Source: Candidatus Brachybacter algidus (GTDB taxonomy: Bacteria > Bacteroidota > Bacteroidia > Chitinophagales > Saprospiraceae). From it: a DNA stretch of 64,000 bases. Both the position numbers and the translations under genes were made by a program. The first letter of the stretch is position 1. Each line of letters begins with the position of its first letter. The stretch is taken from positions 186,001-250,000 of the forward strand of contig JADJSK010000005.1 of assembly GCA_016711705.1 (NCBI GenBank), written 5' to 3'. Below, in pieces: positions 62,511-64,000 of this stretch. Below the pieces are notes generated by a model. It was not told the DNA's origin. It saw only the letters and a program-made list of their open reading frames with translations, and searched no databases.

Positions 62511-64000
62511 ATGATTAGAAATTTACTAATAATTTTATTTTTTAGTGCTTTCGTTTTTGGATTATCCGCCCAAGTTTTGCTTACTGGAAGTACCTATAAT
62601 CAAGACTTTAACTCTTTAGCAAACAGTGGAACCACTAATACAACTGTCCCAGCTGAATGGGTATTCTTAGAATCTGGGTCTAGTGCTAATACTACATATG
62701 CAGCAGGGACCGGTTCTGATAACGGAGGAAATACTTATAGTTTTGGAGCAGCAGCTAATTCTGAAAAGGGCATTTGGTGGCTTAGCTTCAAATAACTTAA
62801 CCACTCAAATAGGTGTATCGTTTCAAAACAATACAGGTAGCCCACTTACTACTTTAATAGTTGAATACACTGGTGAGCAATGGCGTATGGGGGTAGCTGG
62901 AACACAAGATAGTATTGTTTTTCAATATAGTTTAGATGCTACCAGTATTTCAACTGGGACATGGACTAATTATGTTCAATTAAATTTTAAGGCTCCAATA
63001 ACTACAGGAACTGCAGGTGCCTTGAATGGGAATGTTGCACCAAATAGATCATTAAGAACATCAACTATTACAGCCTTAAATATCCCAAATGGAGCTAAAA
63101 TATGGTTTCGTTGGAGTGATATTAATGTTGCTGGAACAGACACATAGTTTATGCTATAGACAATTTTAAGTATTTCAACTACTTACAGCGCCCTACTATC
63201 ACTGCAACCCAACTAGTAATGAGTGGAGTCCCTCCTACAGCTGAAACTGGAGTTCTTTTGATGTCACTATTTGTGCTCAAGGATGCCATGAATAATACCC
63301 CAAAGTGACTATGTGTCTCCAATTACACTTACTCAAACTGCAGGTACTCCTGCGACCATCACTCCGACTTCACCACAAGTACCGGTAGGAGGGTGTATAA
63401 CTTATACAATTACACCAACTGCTCCAAATGAAATCATAAGTTTCAGTACGACAGCGGCATGTTAACTCAGATGCTTCTGGATATTAATGTAATACAAGGA
63501 CAAAGTGCCTGTTACACCGACAACTGTGACTATTCTATTGTTCCCGTCACATTAAATATAGAAAATGATAACTGGACTTGCTCAGCAGGGTCTTACACAG
63601 TGAATGGATATTCAACCACGGCTAGTCCGAGTGAATTATGGTTAGTTTCACCACAATACCTTTGGAATGCCACTAATGCAAATTTCACAGCTGATGTAGT
63701 TGAAACTTTTGATGGTTCAACCTTGGAAGTTCTATATTCAACAAATTATTCAGGAAATCCTGCCACGGCAACTTGGGTTTCTATTGGTTCATATACTGCT
63801 TCTGCAACATTAAACATTGCTGTCCCAGCGATAACGCCAGGTTCAAATGTAGTATTTGGTTTAAATATACAGCAACAGGACTTGCAGCCGGATCATCACA
63901 GTATGTAGTAAGTAATATAGTCCTAAAAAGTACCGAATGTGCCAATATATCTATTACTTCTTGTGATATTTCGGACATCACCAACGCAAATTCTTCTTCA
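62511..64000 (+). pseudogene. Large secreted multi-domain protein, multiply frameshifted, cut by window edge
   Basis: Starts with a signal peptide (MIRNLLIILFFSAFVFGLSAQ), then a beta-rich domain with SFQNNTGSPLTTLIVEYTGE. The frame breaks near 62765 (removing one base of GAAAAGGG gives S-E-K-A-F-G-G-L-A-S), again near 63135 and again near 63260-63460. The last part holds NDNWTCSAGSYTVNGYSTTA, SPSELWLVSPQYLW and VLYSTNYSGNPATATWVSIG, a choice-of-anchor/adhesin-type beta-sandwich found in type IX secreted proteins. Whether a T9SS C-terminal domain follows is beyond the window. Four or so indels within 1.5 kb suggest decay or poor sequence quality here. Confidence 0.75.

Overview
The window is AT-rich and reads as a chromosomal segment of a member of the Bacteroidota, most likely a Saprospiraceae-like (Saprospirales) bacterium. 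The signs are two SusC/SusD outer-membrane uptake loci, the mutL-rhomboid-rhomboid-EEP gene order, many small signal-peptide proteins and SPII lipoproteins, promoters of the TTG-N19-TAnnTTTG type, and a large extracellular protein gene at the right edge. The assignment is from gene content and order; no rRNA is present.

Layout. 1-3818: SusD (partial) and SusC on the minus strand behind a perfect inverted repeat. 4434-9626: minus-strand housekeeping run mutL, two rhomboid proteases, an EEP-family protein, truB. 9894-19426: mixed genes, including a frameshifted alpha-glucan phosphorylase, cdaA (c-di-AMP synthesis), miaE and a frameshifted retropepsin-PDZ protease. 19602-19863: tRNA-Ser(GCT), a degenerate tRNA-like sequence and tRNA-Pro(TGG).

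19864-28509 is an integrative element inserted at the 3' end of tRNA-Pro. It has a 47-bp direct repeat of the tRNA end at the far side, a tyrosine recombinase, an excisionase-like HTH, a RepA-like ATPase, a decayed toprim/zinc-finger gene, an XRE regulator with a candidate operator, and a divergent pair at the left end: a HEPN-motif protein and a two-TM putAbiC-like protein. That pair is the best candidate here for an undescribed (probably anti-phage) system.

28630-31462 holds a gene fragment and two tandem paralogous lipoproteins, the second split by an IS982-family element whose insertion can be reversed exactly on paper. 33134-38691 is a second SusC-SusD-LamG locus. 38896-41858 is fabF-rnc-unknown. 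42007-45727 has peptidases and an acetyltransferase; 45790-46808 is an internally deleted IS3-family element; 46937-49209 has a Fic protein, and a WYL regulator with a DinB gene, with palindromes at their promoters.

50187-58849 is a sugar-oxidation cluster: Tat-exported TIM-barrel epimerase, GMC oxidoreductase with its subunit III, second TIM-barrel protein, MFS permease, then on the other strand a Gfo/Idh/MocA dehydrogenase, polysaccharide deacetylase and aldo/keto reductase. Together they fit periplasmic oxidation of a (nucleo)glycoside or disaccharide followed by uptake and isomerisation. 58968-64000: TfoX-like and VOC proteins, a 215-bp tandem repeat, sucD, a FtsB/DivIC-like protein, and a multiply frameshifted extracellular protein running off the end. 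Several otherwise well-conserved genes carry single-base indels, many in or near homopolymers, so some frameshifts may be sequencing errors.
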